A stretch of 64,000 nucleotides of DNA. Origin: Lonsdalea britannica. Lineage in GTDB: Bacteria > Pseudomonadota > Gammaproteobacteria > Enterobacterales > Enterobacteriaceae. Below the pieces are notes generated by a model, which had not been told where the DNA came from, searched no databases, and saw nothing but the letters and a program-made list of their open reading frames with translations. The stretch spans positions 62,001-126,000 of the forward strand of contig NZ_LUTN01000011.1 in assembly GCF_002111595.1 (NCBI RefSeq). Direction: 5' to 3'. Shown piece by piece: positions 25,729 to 35,208 of the stretch. The number at the start of each line of letters is the position of its first letter. Positions within the stretch are counted from its first letter, which is position 1. The position numbers and the translations under genes were made by a program.

Positions 25729-26760
25729 TCACCCTACCTCCTGCAGCGCGACCATTGCGCTACGCGCCCAACAGGCGGTCAATGGCTGGCCGATGGTCCA
25801 GGGGGGCTGGACAGCGATGCGCTGATGGTTGGTTTCGCTCGCCAGCAGACGCTCGCCCGTTTTCAGCACCAGCTCGTAGCGGGTCGCCGCGCCCTGATAG
25901 TGGATATCCTTAATCTGGGCGGCAACGCGAATATCCCCGGCGATATCGTCCGGCGCGGAGGACGCCAGGCGAATGTGTTCTGGACGAACAGCGAAACATC
26001 CTGCCGCTCCGGTCAGCCTCAGCGCCTGCTCTGACGACAGCACGTTGGACGTGCCGACAAACTCCGCCACAAACGGCGTCTTAGGGTTCATGTACAGCTC
26101 ACGGGGCGTATCCACCTGCTCGATGCGGCCGTTATTGAAGACCGCCACCCGGTCGGACATCGACAAGGCTTCGCTCTGATCGTGCGTCACGAAGATGAAG
26201 GTGATCCCGAGCCGCCGCTGGAGCGTTTTGAGTTCGCCCTGCATTTGTTCGCGCAGTTTGAGATCCAGCGCGCCGAGCGGTTCATCGAGCAGCAACACGC
26301 TGGGCTGATTGACTAACGCGCGAGCCAGCGCCACGCGCTGCCGCTGCCCGCCGGACAGCTGCGCCGGTTTACGCGCCGCGACAAAGCCGAGCGCCACCCG
26401 CTCCAGCGCCTCCTGCGCCCGGACGCGGCGTTCATTTTTTCCGACGCCCTTCACACGCAGCCCATAGGCCACGTTGTCCAACACGGTCATATGTGGAAAC
26501 AGCGCATAATCCTGAAAAACGGTGTTCACATCACGCTGATAAGGCGGCAGTCCGCTGGCTTCGCGCCCGTGAATCCGGATGGACCCCGAGGAGAGCTGTT
26601 CGAAACCGGCGATCAGTCTCAGACAGGTGGTTTTTCCTGACCCGGACGGACCGAGCATGGAAAAAAACTCGCCGTCTTTGATGTCGATGGAGACGCGATC
26701 CACAGCGCGGACATCCCCAAAGAGTCGGGAAACATTAATAAATTCCACAGCGTTGGACAT
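25729..26760 (-). CDS. ydcT: Polyamine ABC transporter ATPase (YdcT/PotG type)
   Basis: ATPase of 343 residues: Walker A MLGPSGSGKTTCLR, Q-loop TVFQDYALFPHM, signature [15 protein letters not shown], Walker B VLLLDEPLGALDLK, H-loop FVTHDQSEALSMSD. A C-terminal TOBE-type regulatory domain follows (about 240-343; FAVRPEHIRLASS). The start is the ATG at 26760 with TAGGAG upstream; the frame also opens six bases earlier at a TTG. A 183-bp gap separates it from the binding-protein gene. Confidence 0.92.
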   Translation of the reverse strand: MSNAVEFINVSRLFGDVRAVDRVSIDIKDGEFFSMLGPSGSGKTTCLRLIAGFEQLSSGSIRIHGREASGLPPYQRDVNTVFQDYALFPHMTVLDNVAYGLRVKGVGKNERRVRAQEALERVALGFVAARKPAQLSGGQRQRVALARALVNQPSVLLLDEPLGALDLKLREQMQGELKTLQRRLGITFIFVTHDQSEALSMSDRVAVFNNGRIEQVDTPRELYMNPKTPFVAEFVGTSNVLSSEQALRLTGAAGCFAVRPEHIRLASSAPDDIAGDIRVAAQIKDIHYQGAATRYELVLKTGERLLASETNHQRIAVQPPWTIGQPLTACWARSAMVALQEVG

Positions 26761-26949
26761 AATCAACTCCTAGTGGATGGGTTTTTATCGTGAGCCTTAA
26801 AATCCATCGGAAAAATAAAACAAAAAACGGCAAAAATAACGGGACCCATTGGAATAAAAAGCCTGAACGGTTAAATCATCAACCGCGAAATAATGAATTC
26901 TGTTTCGTCGATTGAAAGCCTCGTTTTATTTTTTTATCCCTCGTTTTAT

Positions 26950-28104
26950 TCAACGCCCGCCCATAATGGCAATATAATCTTGCGTCCAGCGGCTATAGGG
27001 GACATATTTTCCGCCTTCGGACTGCGGCGTTTTCCAGAATGCGATTTTATCGAACTGCGTCGCGCCATTATTCTCACACCCTTCAGCCCCCAACAGCGCA
27101 TTGCCTTTACAGGCGGCCGGCACCGCCGGTACTGAGCCGAACCAGGCGGCGATATCACCCTGCACTTTGGGCTGCAACGACCAGTTCATCCATTTGTAGG
27201 CGCAGACCGGATGTTTGGCATCCGACGCCAGCATGGTGGTGTCCGCCCAGCCGGTGACGCCCTCTTTAGGCAACACGGTGGCAATCGGCTGACCTTCGGT
27301 TTTGAGCGCATTCGCCTGATACGGCCAGGCGCTGGAAGCCGCGATGCCTTCATTTTTGAAGTCGCTCATCTGCACAGAGGTGTCATGCCAATAGCGATGA
27401 ATCAGCGCATGCTGGCTGCGTAACAGCGTCAGCGCCGCCTGATACTGGGGTTCCGTCAGTTGATATGGGTCGGTAATCCCCAACTCCGGCTGCGTGTTTT
27501 TCAGGTACAGCGCGGCATCGGCGATGTAGATCGGTCCGTCGTAAGCCTGCACCCGTCCCTGATTGGTCTTGCCGTCCGGCAATGTCTGCGCAGTGAACAC
27601 CACAGACCAGCTTTCCGGCGGCGTCGGGAACACCGTCGTGTTGTACATCAGGAGGTTAGGCCCCCACTGATACGGGGTGCCGTAGATTTGGCCGCCGACC
27701 GTGTACCACGGTGCGTTGATCAGCCGCGGATCGAGATTTTTCCAGTTGGGAATGGCGACAGTGTCAATCGGTTGAACACGCTTGCCATAGATCAGTCGCA
27801 GCGAGGCGTCGCCGGAGGCTGTCACCAGATCGTAGCCGCCCTTCGCCATCAGGCTGACCATTTCGTCCGAGGTCGCGGCGGTTTTGACGTTGACCTGGCA
27901 ACGGGTTTCCTGTTCGAACTGCGTGACCCAATCGTAGTTTTTATCGCTTTGGCCCCGCTCGATATAACCGGGCCAGGCCACAATATCGAGACGACCTTCC
28001 CCTTGAGCGGATAATTGCGGCGCGGTCGCGTGAGCCATATTCAAACCACACAAGACACTCAGGCAAATAGCGGATAATGACATCCTGGCATGATATTTTT
28101 CCAT
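26950..28104 (-). CDS. ydcS: Polyamine ABC transporter binding protein (YdcS type)
   Basis: Periplasmic component, 384 residues against 381 in E. coli YdcS. A signal peptide (residues 1-27; MSLSAICLSVLCGLNMAHA) precedes the PotD/PotF-like fold, with LDIVAWPGYIERGQ, YDLVTASGDASLRLIYG and VPAACKGNALLG. The E. coli homologue has also been described as a polyhydroxybutyrate synthase. GGGGAA stands before the ATG. It heads the ydcSTUV-patD gene set and lies 110 bp downstream of an intact patD-like gene on the same strand. Confidence 0.9.
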   Translation of the reverse strand: MEKYHARMSLSAICLSVLCGLNMAHATAPQLSAQGEGRLDIVAWPGYIERGQSDKNYDWVTQFEQETRCQVNVKTAATSDEMVSLMAKGGYDLVTASGDASLRLIYGKRVQPIDTVAIPNWKNLDPRLINAPWYTVGGQIYGTPYQWGPNLLMYNTTVFPTPPESWSVVFTAQTLPDGKTNQGRVQAYDGPIYIADAALYLKNTQPELGITDPYQLTEPQYQAALTLLRSQHALIHRYWHDTSVQMSDFKNEGIAASSAWPYQANALKTEGQPIATVLPKEGVTGWADTTMLASDAKHPVCAYKWMNWSLQPKVQGDIAAWFGSVPAVPAACKGNALLGAEGCENNGATQFDKIAFWKTPQSEGGKYVPYSRWTQDYIAIMGGR

Positions 28105-28214
28105 ACTGATTCCCCGTCAAGATTGGCTTATTTGCGGCACAATAACGCCACACGTTTTTTATTATCTGTGTCTGCCTTTTTATAATAAAAAAATACTATT
28201 GTTCGAGCGCGGTC

Positions 28215-29678
28215 TTAAAATTGTCGTTTGAATTTGGCCATGATGTGCCGAACCACGCTGTAATTTTGTAATGAATAACTGGATAAATCATTGCCATAGC
28301 CGGAACGCTTTAATCCCCCGTGCGGCATTTCGCTAATCAGCGAAAAATGACTGTTAATCCACGTCGTCCCGTATTGCAAACTGGCCGCCACCTGCATGGC
28401 GGTATCGATATTTTGCGTCCAGACCGACGACGCCAGCCCATACTCCGACTCGTTTGACCACTGGACCACCTGCTCCAGCGACGTGAAACGGGTGACGCTG
28501 ACCACCGGGCCGAAAACCTCACGCTGCACGATTTCGTCGCTTTGCAGGCAACCGGCCAACAGCGTCGGCGGGTAGTAAAAACCGGGGCCATCCCACCGGC
28601 CTGCGCCCGTAATGCGCTCGATGTGCGGCTGACTCAGCGCGCGTTCGACGAAGCTGGAAACCCGGTCGCGCTGGCGGGCGCTGATCAGCGGTCCCAAATG
28701 GTTGTCTTCGTCTCGCGGCTGCGCCATCCGCAGTCGGGACACCGCACCGCCTAACGCGTCAACCAGCTGTGCATAAATGCCCGACTGCGCATACACCCGA
28801 CAGGCGGAGGTGCAGTCCTGCCCCGCGTTGTAGTAGCCCCAGGTGGCGATCGCCTCGACGGCATCATCGATATCCGCATCGTTGCAGACGATCACCGGGG
28901 CTTTGCCCCCCAGCTCCAAATGGGTGCGCTTCACGTTGCTGACGGCGGCGTTCAAAATTCGCTGACCGGTCACAAGATCTCCGGTCACGGACACCATACG
29001 CACCCGCGGATGATTGACCAGCGCGCTGCCCGCGCTCTCGCCGCGGCCGGTGATAATATTCAGCACGCCCGGCGGCAGTAGCGTATTCAAGGTGGGCGCC
29101 AGCGCCAGTATGGTCAGCGGCGTGTGCTCGGAAGGCTTGAATACGACGGTGTTGCCCGCCGCCAGCGCCGGCGCGATTTTCCAGGCCGCCATCATCAACG
29201 GGTAATTCCACGGCGCGATGGAGGCGACGACGCCGAGGGGGTCCCGGCGGATCATGGACGTATGTCCGTCCAGATACTCTCCCGCTAACTGCCCTTGCTG
29301 GCAGCGCACCGCGCCGGCGAAAAAGCGAAAGACATCGGCGGCGGCGGGAAGATCGTCATTGAGCGCCTGATACAGCGGCTTGCCGCAGTTAATGGCTTCC
29401 AGCTGCGCCAGCGACGCAGCCTCGCGTTCTATCGCATCTGCGATCCGCAACAGCACAATAGCGCGTTGCGACGGCGTGGTTCTGGCCCACGCGGGGAAGG
29501 CTCGCTGAGCTGCGTCTACCGCCTCGGCGACCTGCGTGGCGGAGGTTTCCCTCATCCTGGCGACGACTTCTCCATTGGCAGGATTAACGATGTCCTGCAA
29601 TGTGCCATCGCCGTCAATCAACTGCCCATCAATCAAATGCCTGCTGGAAAAGCGGGCGATAAAATCCTCATCCGACAT
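28215..29678 (-). CDS. PatD-like aminobutyraldehyde dehydrogenase, intact second copy
   Basis: NAD-dependent aldehyde dehydrogenase of 487 residues, clearly homologous along its whole length to the frameshifted patD copy downstream. It carries PWNYPLMMAAWKIAPALAAG, the glutamate in LELGGKAPVIV, the catalytic Cys in NAGQDCTSACRVY and FGPVVSVT. The C-terminus SYSLQNYSVVRHIMAKF also matches. The N-terminus is about ten residues longer than in PatD. It brackets the ydcSTUV-like operon with the other copy, so duplication or paralogue recruitment is likely, and this copy would supply the activity if the other is truly broken. Exact aldehyde preference is not visible. Confidence 0.9.
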   Translation of the reverse strand: MSDEDFIARFSSRHLIDGQLIDGDGTLQDIVNPANGEVVARMRETSATQVAEAVDAAQRAFPAWARTTPSQRAIVLLRIADAIEREAASLAQLEAINCGKPLYQALNDDLPAAADVFRFFAGAVRCQQGQLAGEYLDGHTSMIRRDPLGVVASIAPWNYPLMMAAWKIAPALAAGNTVVFKPSEHTPLTILALAPTLNTLLPPGVLNIITGRGESAGSALVNHPRVRMVSVTGDLVTGQRILNAAVSNVKRTHLELGGKAPVIVCNDADIDDAVEAIATWGYYNAGQDCTSACRVYAQSGIYAQLVDALGGAVSRLRMAQPRDEDNHLGPLISARQRDRVSSFVERALSQPHIERITGAGRWDGPGFYYPPTLLAGCLQSDEIVQREVFGPVVSVTRFTSLEQVVQWSNESEYGLASSVWTQNIDTAMQVAASLQYGTTWINSHFSLISEMPHGGLKRSGYGNDLSSYSLQNYSVVRHIMAKFKRQF

Positions 29679-29814
29679 CGCGTTTCCCTGTTTCTACTGT
29701 CGCGCCCCGGAGGGGGATATCCACATAAAACCAACGCCAACGAGAGGTGTGATAGTGCGTTGAAAACACAATAGGGAAAGTCGACGGGCATCAACCACTA
29801 TTAAATATTGAAGG

Positions 29815-29839
29815 CAGCATTCGAATAAATCGAATGCTG
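29815..29839. terminator. Palindromic hairpin downstream of the LysR gene
   Basis: CAGCATTCGA (29815-29824) and TCGAATGCTG (29830-29839) form a perfect 10-bp stem with an ATAAA loop. The T-run (TTTTATTT) follows on the plus strand, although the gene that ends here, the LysR regulator, is on the minus strand. It may be a weak minus-strand terminator or an operator in the LysR-patD gap. Confidence 0.5.
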
Positions 29840-29861
29840 TTTTATTTCCATGCAGGCTGGA

Positions 29862-30770
29862 TTACGAACTCTTGCGCAGCCCGCTGTTTTCGCGGGCGAC
29901 GCTGAGGAAGGGGGAAACCAGTTTGGGCCGTGTACTGCCCCGACGCCAGGCCATACCGATTTCTAATGGCTCGATAGGATCGGTCAATTTGCTCGCTTCA
30001 ATCATATTTCCCTCAAGCGACCAAGCGCGATAAGTCATGTCAGGAAGGATAGACAGCCCCATCCCGGCGGCGACGAGACTCCGTACGGCTTCGGTCGAGG
30101 TGGTCTTCATGGCAATGTCCGGCGTCAGGTTGGCTTTGCTCCAGATACGCCGGGCGTGAATATCCATCTCATCCACGTTGAGCTGAACCAGCGGCTCCGT
30201 CACCACATCGGCCAGACTGATGCTCTCGCGTTCCAGGAGCGGATGAAGCGGCGGCAACCAAAGACGGTACGGCGAATGACACAGCACTTCGGTCTGTAAG
30301 GCATCGCGATCTTCCAGGTTGGAGAGGATTAATACGCCGATGTCGATCTCGCCGCTCACCAACAGATGTTCGATGTATCTGCGCTCATCCTCCACCACCT
30401 GCACCACCACATTGGGATAGGCGTCTTTGAAATGTTTGAGCAGGTCGACGAGAAAGTAGCCCGCCACCAGGCTCGTCACGCCCACCGTCAGGGAGCCGGT
30501 AATGCTTTCAGTCCCGGTTCTCAGGCTGCGGGTCGCATTTTCCACCGTCGCCAAAATCAGATAGGACTGACGTAAAAACTGATGTCCCTGATGGGTCAGC
30601 GTCATGCCTTTGGCGTGACGTTCAAATAAGCGCACGCCGGTCTCGGTTTCCAATTGTTGAATGGCCAGCGTGAGCGATGACTGAGAAACGAAGGCGGTTT
30701 GTGCGGCGGCGGAAATGGAACCGGTCTCGGCAACCGCAATAAAGTGCCGGATTTGACGTAGCGTTAACAT
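29862..30770 (-). CDS. LysR-family transcriptional regulator
   Basis: A 302-residue LysR-type regulator: N-terminal winged helix (residues 1-60; LRQIRHFIAVAETGSISAAA) and a C-terminal periplasmic-binding-like effector domain (about 90-295; SLTVGVTSLVAGYFLVDLL). I prefer the ATG at 30770; the reading frame also opens with a TTG at 30791. It lies between the intact patD-like gene (same strand, downstream) and the divergent hydroxycarboxylate dehydrogenase-like gene, so either may be its target. The divergent gene is the more usual choice for a LysR regulator. The effector is unknown. Confidence 0.9.
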   Translation of the reverse strand: MLTLRQIRHFIAVAETGSISAAAQTAFVSQSSLTLAIQQLETETGVRLFERHAKGMTLTHQGHQFLRQSYLILATVENATRSLRTGTESITGSLTVGVTSLVAGYFLVDLLKHFKDAYPNVVVQVVEDERRYIEHLLVSGEIDIGVLILSNLEDRDALQTEVLCHSPYRLWLPPLHPLLERESISLADVVTEPLVQLNVDEMDIHARRIWSKANLTPDIAMKTTSTEAVRSLVAAGMGLSILPDMTYRAWSLEGNMIEASKLTDPIEPLEIGMAWRRGSTRPKLVSPFLSVARENSGLRKSS

Positions 30771-30791
30771 AGCCGTCAGGCGCCTCTTCAA

Positions 30792-31148
30792 AGTGAGTCA
30801 ATGGTCAATAGATATCACGCCATTCGTTTTATCGAAAGCACCGTCATTTTATGAATGCCTTTGCCGCCATCGTTTCATCATCAGCCATGAATCCGTGATT
30901 TAACCGGTTGTCTACGGTCGGTTCGATCTACCGCCCTGTTTCAAACACGACGTTCGGCTCACGTTTGCACGGCTGATATGTGGCGAAAACGGCGTAACAC
31001 TGCGAAAAACGGCGCTTGGTTTTTCTCATCGCCACGGCGGCTGTCGCAGTGACTTCCTCACCCGAGTGTTATGTCTTTTTGAAGTAATGCATTGCCAGAT
31101 TCGTGCTTTTGATTCGCGCGTCGGCATTGTTATAAGGGAGCTATCTCT
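30792..31148. other. Divergent promoter region, LysR gene and hcxA-like gene
   Basis: About 357 bp with no gene. It should hold both promoters and the LysR binding site. GGGAG precedes the ATG at 31149. I could not single out a clear T-N11-A operator among several candidates. Confidence 0.45.
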
Positions 31149-32255
31149 ATGACCGCCCGCGAGACTCTGCTTATGATTGCTATCCAGGCACCGCAAACCT
31201 ACCTCAACCGCGACGGACTGATCGGCGAAGTGGGCGACTTTATCGAACCGCTGGCCTCACGCATTCTGATTATCACCAGCCCCCGGGCTTGGCAGGCGAC
31301 GTCCCAGGCTATCGAATCCAGTCTTCATCAACACGATATCCTGTACGACGTCGTCTTCCAGCAAGGCCCGTGTACGCATCAGGCCATAGATCAACTGGCG
31401 ACGGCGGCCAGAACCTGGGACGCCGAACTGATTTTGGGCGTCGGCGGCGGTCGGGCGCTGGACTGCGCCAAGGCTGTAGGCGATCTCCTCGGACAGTTGC
31501 CGGTGATCGCCGTGCCGACTATCGCCGCCACCTGCGCCGCGTGGTCGCCGATTAGCGTGATCTATGACGGACGCGGCGCACATGTCGCTCCCCTGCCGTT
31601 GAAACGGCTCCCCGTCTGGGTCCTGGTCGATAGCGAGGTGATTGCGCACAGCCCGGCGCGCTATCTCAAAGCCGGGATCGTGGATGCGCTTGCCAAATGG
31701 TATGAATTCCAACCCTATCTACAAGTGGAAACGACCTCGCTGGCGCTGGTGTTGAAGGCGCAGGCCGCAGGTCTGGCGCTGGAAACCTTCAAGCGTCACG
31801 GCGCTCAGGCGGTGACGGATAGTGAAGATCACCGCGTCACGCCCGCGCTGCGGCAGGTCATCGACGCCAATATCGCGCTGGCGGGCTTGGCCAATAGCAT
31901 GAAGGACAACGTGGCGCGCGTCGGCGTCGCGCATGCCATTCATAACAGCATGACCCGTCTGCCTGGACTTCATCACTGGCTGCATGGCGAGAAGGTCGGC
32001 TTCGGGCTGGCGGTACAGGCGCTGTTAAATACCGAGCGGGAAGAGGAACGGCAGCCGCTGCTCGCGCTGCTGTCGCGCTTCGGCAGTCCGCTAACGCTGA
32101 CCCAGTTAGGATTGGCGGACAAACCGGATCAGGTCGAACGTATCGCGCGCCATGTCCGTATCCGCTCCGCCGCGCTTCTACCTTTCGCGGTGGACAGCGA
32201 CACTATCCTGAAAGCGCTGTGGGAAACAGAGCATCTGGCGGCCGTCGCTGCCTGA
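31149..32255 (+). CDS. Hydroxycarboxylate dehydrogenase A-like (HcxA/YbdH family)
   Basis: Metal-dependent dehydrogenase of the glycerol-dehydrogenase fold, 368 residues. The nucleotide-binding motif is LILGVGGGRALDCAKA, followed by VPTIAATCAAWSPISVIYD, which matches E. coli HcxA (YbdH) better than GldA. Likely metal ligands are the Asp in KAGIVDALAKWYE, a His in VGVAHAIHNSMT and the His in HWLHGEKVGFG. HcxA reduces 2-oxoglutarate and 2-oxobutanoate to hydroxy acids with NADPH. The gene diverges from the LysR regulator. The closest relative in E. coli is clear; the physiological substrate here is not. Confidence 0.78.
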   Translation: MTARETLLMIAIQAPQTYLNRDGLIGEVGDFIEPLASRILIITSPRAWQATSQAIESSLHQHDILYDVVFQQGPCTHQAIDQLATAARTWDAELILGVGGGRALDCAKAVGDLLGQLPVIAVPTIAATCAAWSPISVIYDGRGAHVAPLPLKRLPVWVLVDSEVIAHSPARYLKAGIVDALAKWYEFQPYLQVETTSLALVLKAQAAGLALETFKRHGAQAVTDSEDHRVTPALRQVIDANIALAGLANSMKDNVARVGVAHAIHNSMTRLPGLHHWLHGEKVGFGLAVQALLNTEREEERQPLLALLSRFGSPLTLTQLGLADKPDQVERIARHVRIRSAALLPFAVDSDTILKALWETEHLAAVAA

Positions 32256-32809
32256 CGGTGCTTTTCTTACTCTCGGCCGTGGCGCCAGACCGTCGCCGCG
32301 GCCCTGCCGCGTCCTCGACGAACCGAAAAGGCGCCTGTCCACAGGACAGAAACAGCGTTGAACTCGGTGGGAGTGACCACATTAATAAAAGCATCGCGCC
32401 TCCATCCCTCCGCCACGTCAGATCTTAACCGACGCACATCTATCTCCTAATTGATCCGACCGGTTGAGCACGGGCTAACGTTCAGAGGCGGGGCCACCGA
32501 CATGCAGGCCGAATCATCGGGTATTTGAGCAACGCTAACGCAGGCGTTTCGTCCGTGTCGCACTCTGAAAACGGTGTGCATGAATGCCCGGCTGCCTCCA
32601 CTTATCCTGACGCTGACGCCGGATACTCATGTTTTCGCCGTGTAACTCCGCTATATTATCTGTGGTTCCGGACCCGACAAGGTGTAAAATTTCGGTTCAG
32701 AATCAGGTTCTATCCACCATGTAACCGTTATCACTCTCGGCGACGAGGATGGGATACAACCTGGTTTTCATCCGGAACCCATCGTTCAATTATGCAGGAG
32801 GCGTAATAC
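32256..32809. other. Intergenic region, no gene seen
   Basis: About 554 bp between the hcxA-like gene and cdh. Small frames here show no recognisable motif. The cdh promoter presumably lies in the right half, and GGAGG stands before the cdh ATG. Confidence 0.45.
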
Positions 32810-33559
32810 ATGCAGAGGAAACAGAAGATAAGGTATGCGACAGCTGCCGTCATCGTTGTACTGGTGCTGGTCGGGTTCTTCCTGTTCAGAGACAGCAGCG
32901 ATGCGCTGTGGAATACGGTCACGGAAAAGTGCGTTCCCAGTCAGCAGCAAGGCTCTCCCGCGCCTTGTCTTGCGGTTGATAGCCATACCCAGTCCGCGCT
33001 TATCAAAGACAGAAACGGGCCTCATCACGACCTGCTGATCCCAACCGAGAGAATCTCGGGAATCGAAAGCCCCGTGTTGCAAGAGCATCAGGTCCCCGCC
33101 TTTTTCGCCGCGGCCTGGGAGGCGCGTAAGCATCTGTCCAACGAAGCAGGCAAAACGCTGCCGGACGACATTCTGGTGCTAGCCGTCAACTCACGCTATG
33201 CGCGCACGCAAGATCAACTGCACATCCACATCTCTTGCCTGCGCCCCGAGGCTTACCAAACGCTGCGCGAACAGGGAAATACCTTAACGACCGACTGGCA
33301 GCCGTTGGGCGAAGAACTGCGTGGACATCGCTATCTGGCGAAAAAGCTGACTTCGCAGGATCTGACGCGAGATGACCCGTTCAAAGAGCTCTCTGCCTAT
33401 GTGCAGCGTCAAGGCGACAGCATTGACAACTATGGACTGGCACTCACCGTCACCCCCGATGGCGAAAAACTGCTGCTAGCTAACCGAGGCGTCCGCTTCG
33501 GCTTCAACCGTGGCTCAACCTCGGAGTTGATCGATACTCAGTGTACGCTGGCGCGTTAA
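32810..33559 (+). CDS. cdh: CDP-diacylglycerol diphosphatase
   Basis: Hydrolyses CDP-diacylglycerol to CMP and phosphatidic acid in phospholipid metabolism. The 249-residue protein has one N-terminal membrane anchor (residues 9-27; ATAAVIVVLVLVGFFLF) and the HIT-like catalytic stretch QDQLHIHISC near residues 145-154. Other Cdh hallmarks are LWNTVTEKCVP and the C-terminal RGVRFGFNRGSTSELIDTQC. Length matches the E. coli enzyme (251). It is a single-gene unit ended by the hairpin at 33565-33590. Confidence 0.95.
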   Translation: MQRKQKIRYATAAVIVVLVLVGFFLFRDSSDALWNTVTEKCVPSQQQGSPAPCLAVDSHTQSALIKDRNGPHHDLLIPTERISGIESPVLQEHQVPAFFAAAWEARKHLSNEAGKTLPDDILVLAVNSRYARTQDQLHIHISCLRPEAYQTLREQGNTLTTDWQPLGEELRGHRYLAKKLTSQDLTRDDPFKELSAYVQRQGDSIDNYGLALTVTPDGEKLLLANRGVRFGFNRGSTSELIDTQCTLAR

Positions 33560-33564
33560 TCGAT

Positions 33565-33596
33565 AGCGGGACCGGTTGATGGGTCCCGCTTGTTTT
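33565..33596. terminator. Bidirectional terminator between cdh and a GNAT gene
   Basis: AGCGGGACC (33565-33573) pairs with GGTCCCGCT (33582-33590), followed by TTGTTTT on the plus strand. It ends cdh. Confidence 0.88.
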
Positions 33597-33597
33597 A

Positions 33598-34443
33598 TCA
33601 GGCCATCGCCTGCGACATAAGCGCAAACGCGCGAGGCCCTTCGAGGGCGTTTCTCCACGGTTCGCCGCGCACCATGACTACCGGCGCATCCACCTGCATC
33701 AGACCGCACCGGGATAACCATTCCCCCAGTCCCTGCGACGCATGCGTATCAATACGCACAAAATCGTTTACTCTGGCCTGCATGAGCCGCGCGATGATCC
33801 GCTGCGCCTCCGGCACGCCGTGGGCGATGACCGGACCGATCGTCCAGCCGCGGCCGAAACGACGACTCGCGCCCCAACCGACGATGCGCTCGCCTTCTTC
33901 CAACACCCAGAGTTCCGCATGGCGAAACAGATCGGACACCAGCGCCGAACGCACCAGACCGTTGGCCTGCCAGTCCTGTTCCGTTAAGTCGGGGAGATCC
34001 TCTTCGCGCGCAAGACGAAGCCGCTGCCCAGCTTTATCTTCCACGCGCGGAACAGCCGTCAGACAGGCGGTCTGAAACTGCTGAGTTTCGCCGACCGCCG
34101 TGAAGCCCAACGACTGATACAGCGGAAGCCCGGCGACGGTGGCATGCAGCCTGAGCTGTCGCTCGCCCAACGCCGCGACTCGCTGTTCCAAGAGGCGACG
34201 ACCTATGCCCTGCCCCTGAAATTCCGCATCGACCACAACCAAACCTAGCGTGGCCCACTCGGCTCCCCAGCGCCAGCTCAGCGCCGTGCCCACTATCTGC
34301 CCCTCGCACTCGGCAACCGTCCCATCGCCCAGTCGCAACGCCTCCTGCCAATCCTCCACCCGATGCGGCCAGTTCAACTGCTGGGCAAGCCGATAACCAG
34401 CCAGGCAGTCGGCCTGCGTCATCGGACGCAATATGATCCCCAT
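33598..34443 (-). CDS. GNAT-family N-acetyltransferase (two-domain, YitH-like)
   Basis: A 281-residue acetyltransferase. The N-terminal GNAT domain (about 1-135) has the acetyl-CoA loop QGQGIGRRLLEQRV in motif A and LPLYQSLGFTAVGE near the domain end. The C-terminal half (about 145-281) resembles the YitH-type second GNAT domain and includes IVGWGASRRFGRGWTIGPVIA. The start is the ATG at 34443, preceded by GGGGAAAGGTG. It is transcribed alone, convergent with cdh. The acceptor substrate is unknown. Confidence 0.8.
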   Translation of the reverse strand: MGIILRPMTQADCLAGYRLAQQLNWPHRVEDWQEALRLGDGTVAECEGQIVGTALSWRWGAEWATLGLVVVDAEFQGQGIGRRLLEQRVAALGERQLRLHATVAGLPLYQSLGFTAVGETQQFQTACLTAVPRVEDKAGQRLRLAREEDLPDLTEQDWQANGLVRSALVSDLFRHAELWVLEEGERIVGWGASRRFGRGWTIGPVIAHGVPEAQRIIARLMQARVNDFVRIDTHASQGLGEWLSRCGLMQVDAPVVMVRGEPWRNALEGPRAFALMSQAMA

Positions 34444-34725
34444 CACCTTTCCCCTCTTGTTCTGTTAACGTCCGCGGTGCCATGCATAACGTTAACGAGT
34501 CAAACCCGCTTCGACCCCGCGACTTTCGCCCTGCGCGCGCCGAGACCTTATTGTGCGAACCTATCTGAAGCCCCTTTCCAACGCAATGCTCTCACACTCC
34601 GGCTCAATCGCGGCCAGCCACTGCTTGCCAAGCCTACCAAGACTGACATAACGTGAGTTCTATCGCGCCTATCAGTGGGTGCCGCTGCCTGCAATCGCGT
34701 TCATATCAAACCAATGGGGAATATC

Positions 34726-35208
34726 ATGGCCGAAAAACAGCATACTTACCGGGTAAACGTACGTTGGACGGGAAATCAGGGCAGCGGAACCGAAAGCTAT
34801 CGCGGCTATAGCCGCAGCCATGAAATCAGCGCCCAGGGTAAAGCCTCCACCCTCGCGGGCTCGTCAGATCCCAGCTTTCGCGGCGACGAGACGCGGTGGA
34901 ATCCGGAGGAGCTGCTGTTGGCCTCCCTTTCCGCCTGTCATAAGCTGTGGTATCTGGGCCTTTGCGCCGGGGCAGGCGTGAGTGTGCTGGAGTACGAGGA
35001 CGCCGCTGAGGGCGTTATGGTCGAGGAGCAAAATGGCGCGGGACAATTTCTGTCGGTCACGCTGCGGCCACGGCTGATCGTGACGGCAGAATCAAATCTG
35101 CAAACAGCACGTGAATTGCACCATCAGGCTCACGAAATGTGTTTCATCGCCCGTTCGGTCAATTTCGAGGTGCGCTGCGAACCGGTCATCACGCCATCCG
35201 CTGCATAA
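34726..35208 (+). CDS. OsmC-family peroxide reductase-like protein
   Basis: A 160-residue OsmC/Ohr-fold protein. The two redox-active cysteines are visible, one in LLASLSACHKLWYL on the central helix and one in HHQAHEMCFIARSVN near the C-terminus. Such proteins reduce organic hydroperoxides in the cytoplasm. I start at the ATG at 34726, preceded by GGGGAA, not at 34675. It resembles the OsmC-like YhfA/general OsmC branch more than Ohr. It stands alone, divergent from the GNAT gene. Confidence 0.85.
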   Translation: MAEKQHTYRVNVRWTGNQGSGTESYRGYSRSHEISAQGKASTLAGSSDPSFRGDETRWNPEELLLASLSACHKLWYLGLCAGAGVSVLEYEDAAEGVMVEEQNGAGQFLSVTLRPRLIVTAESNLQTARELHHQAHEMCFIARSVNFEVRCEPVITPSAA

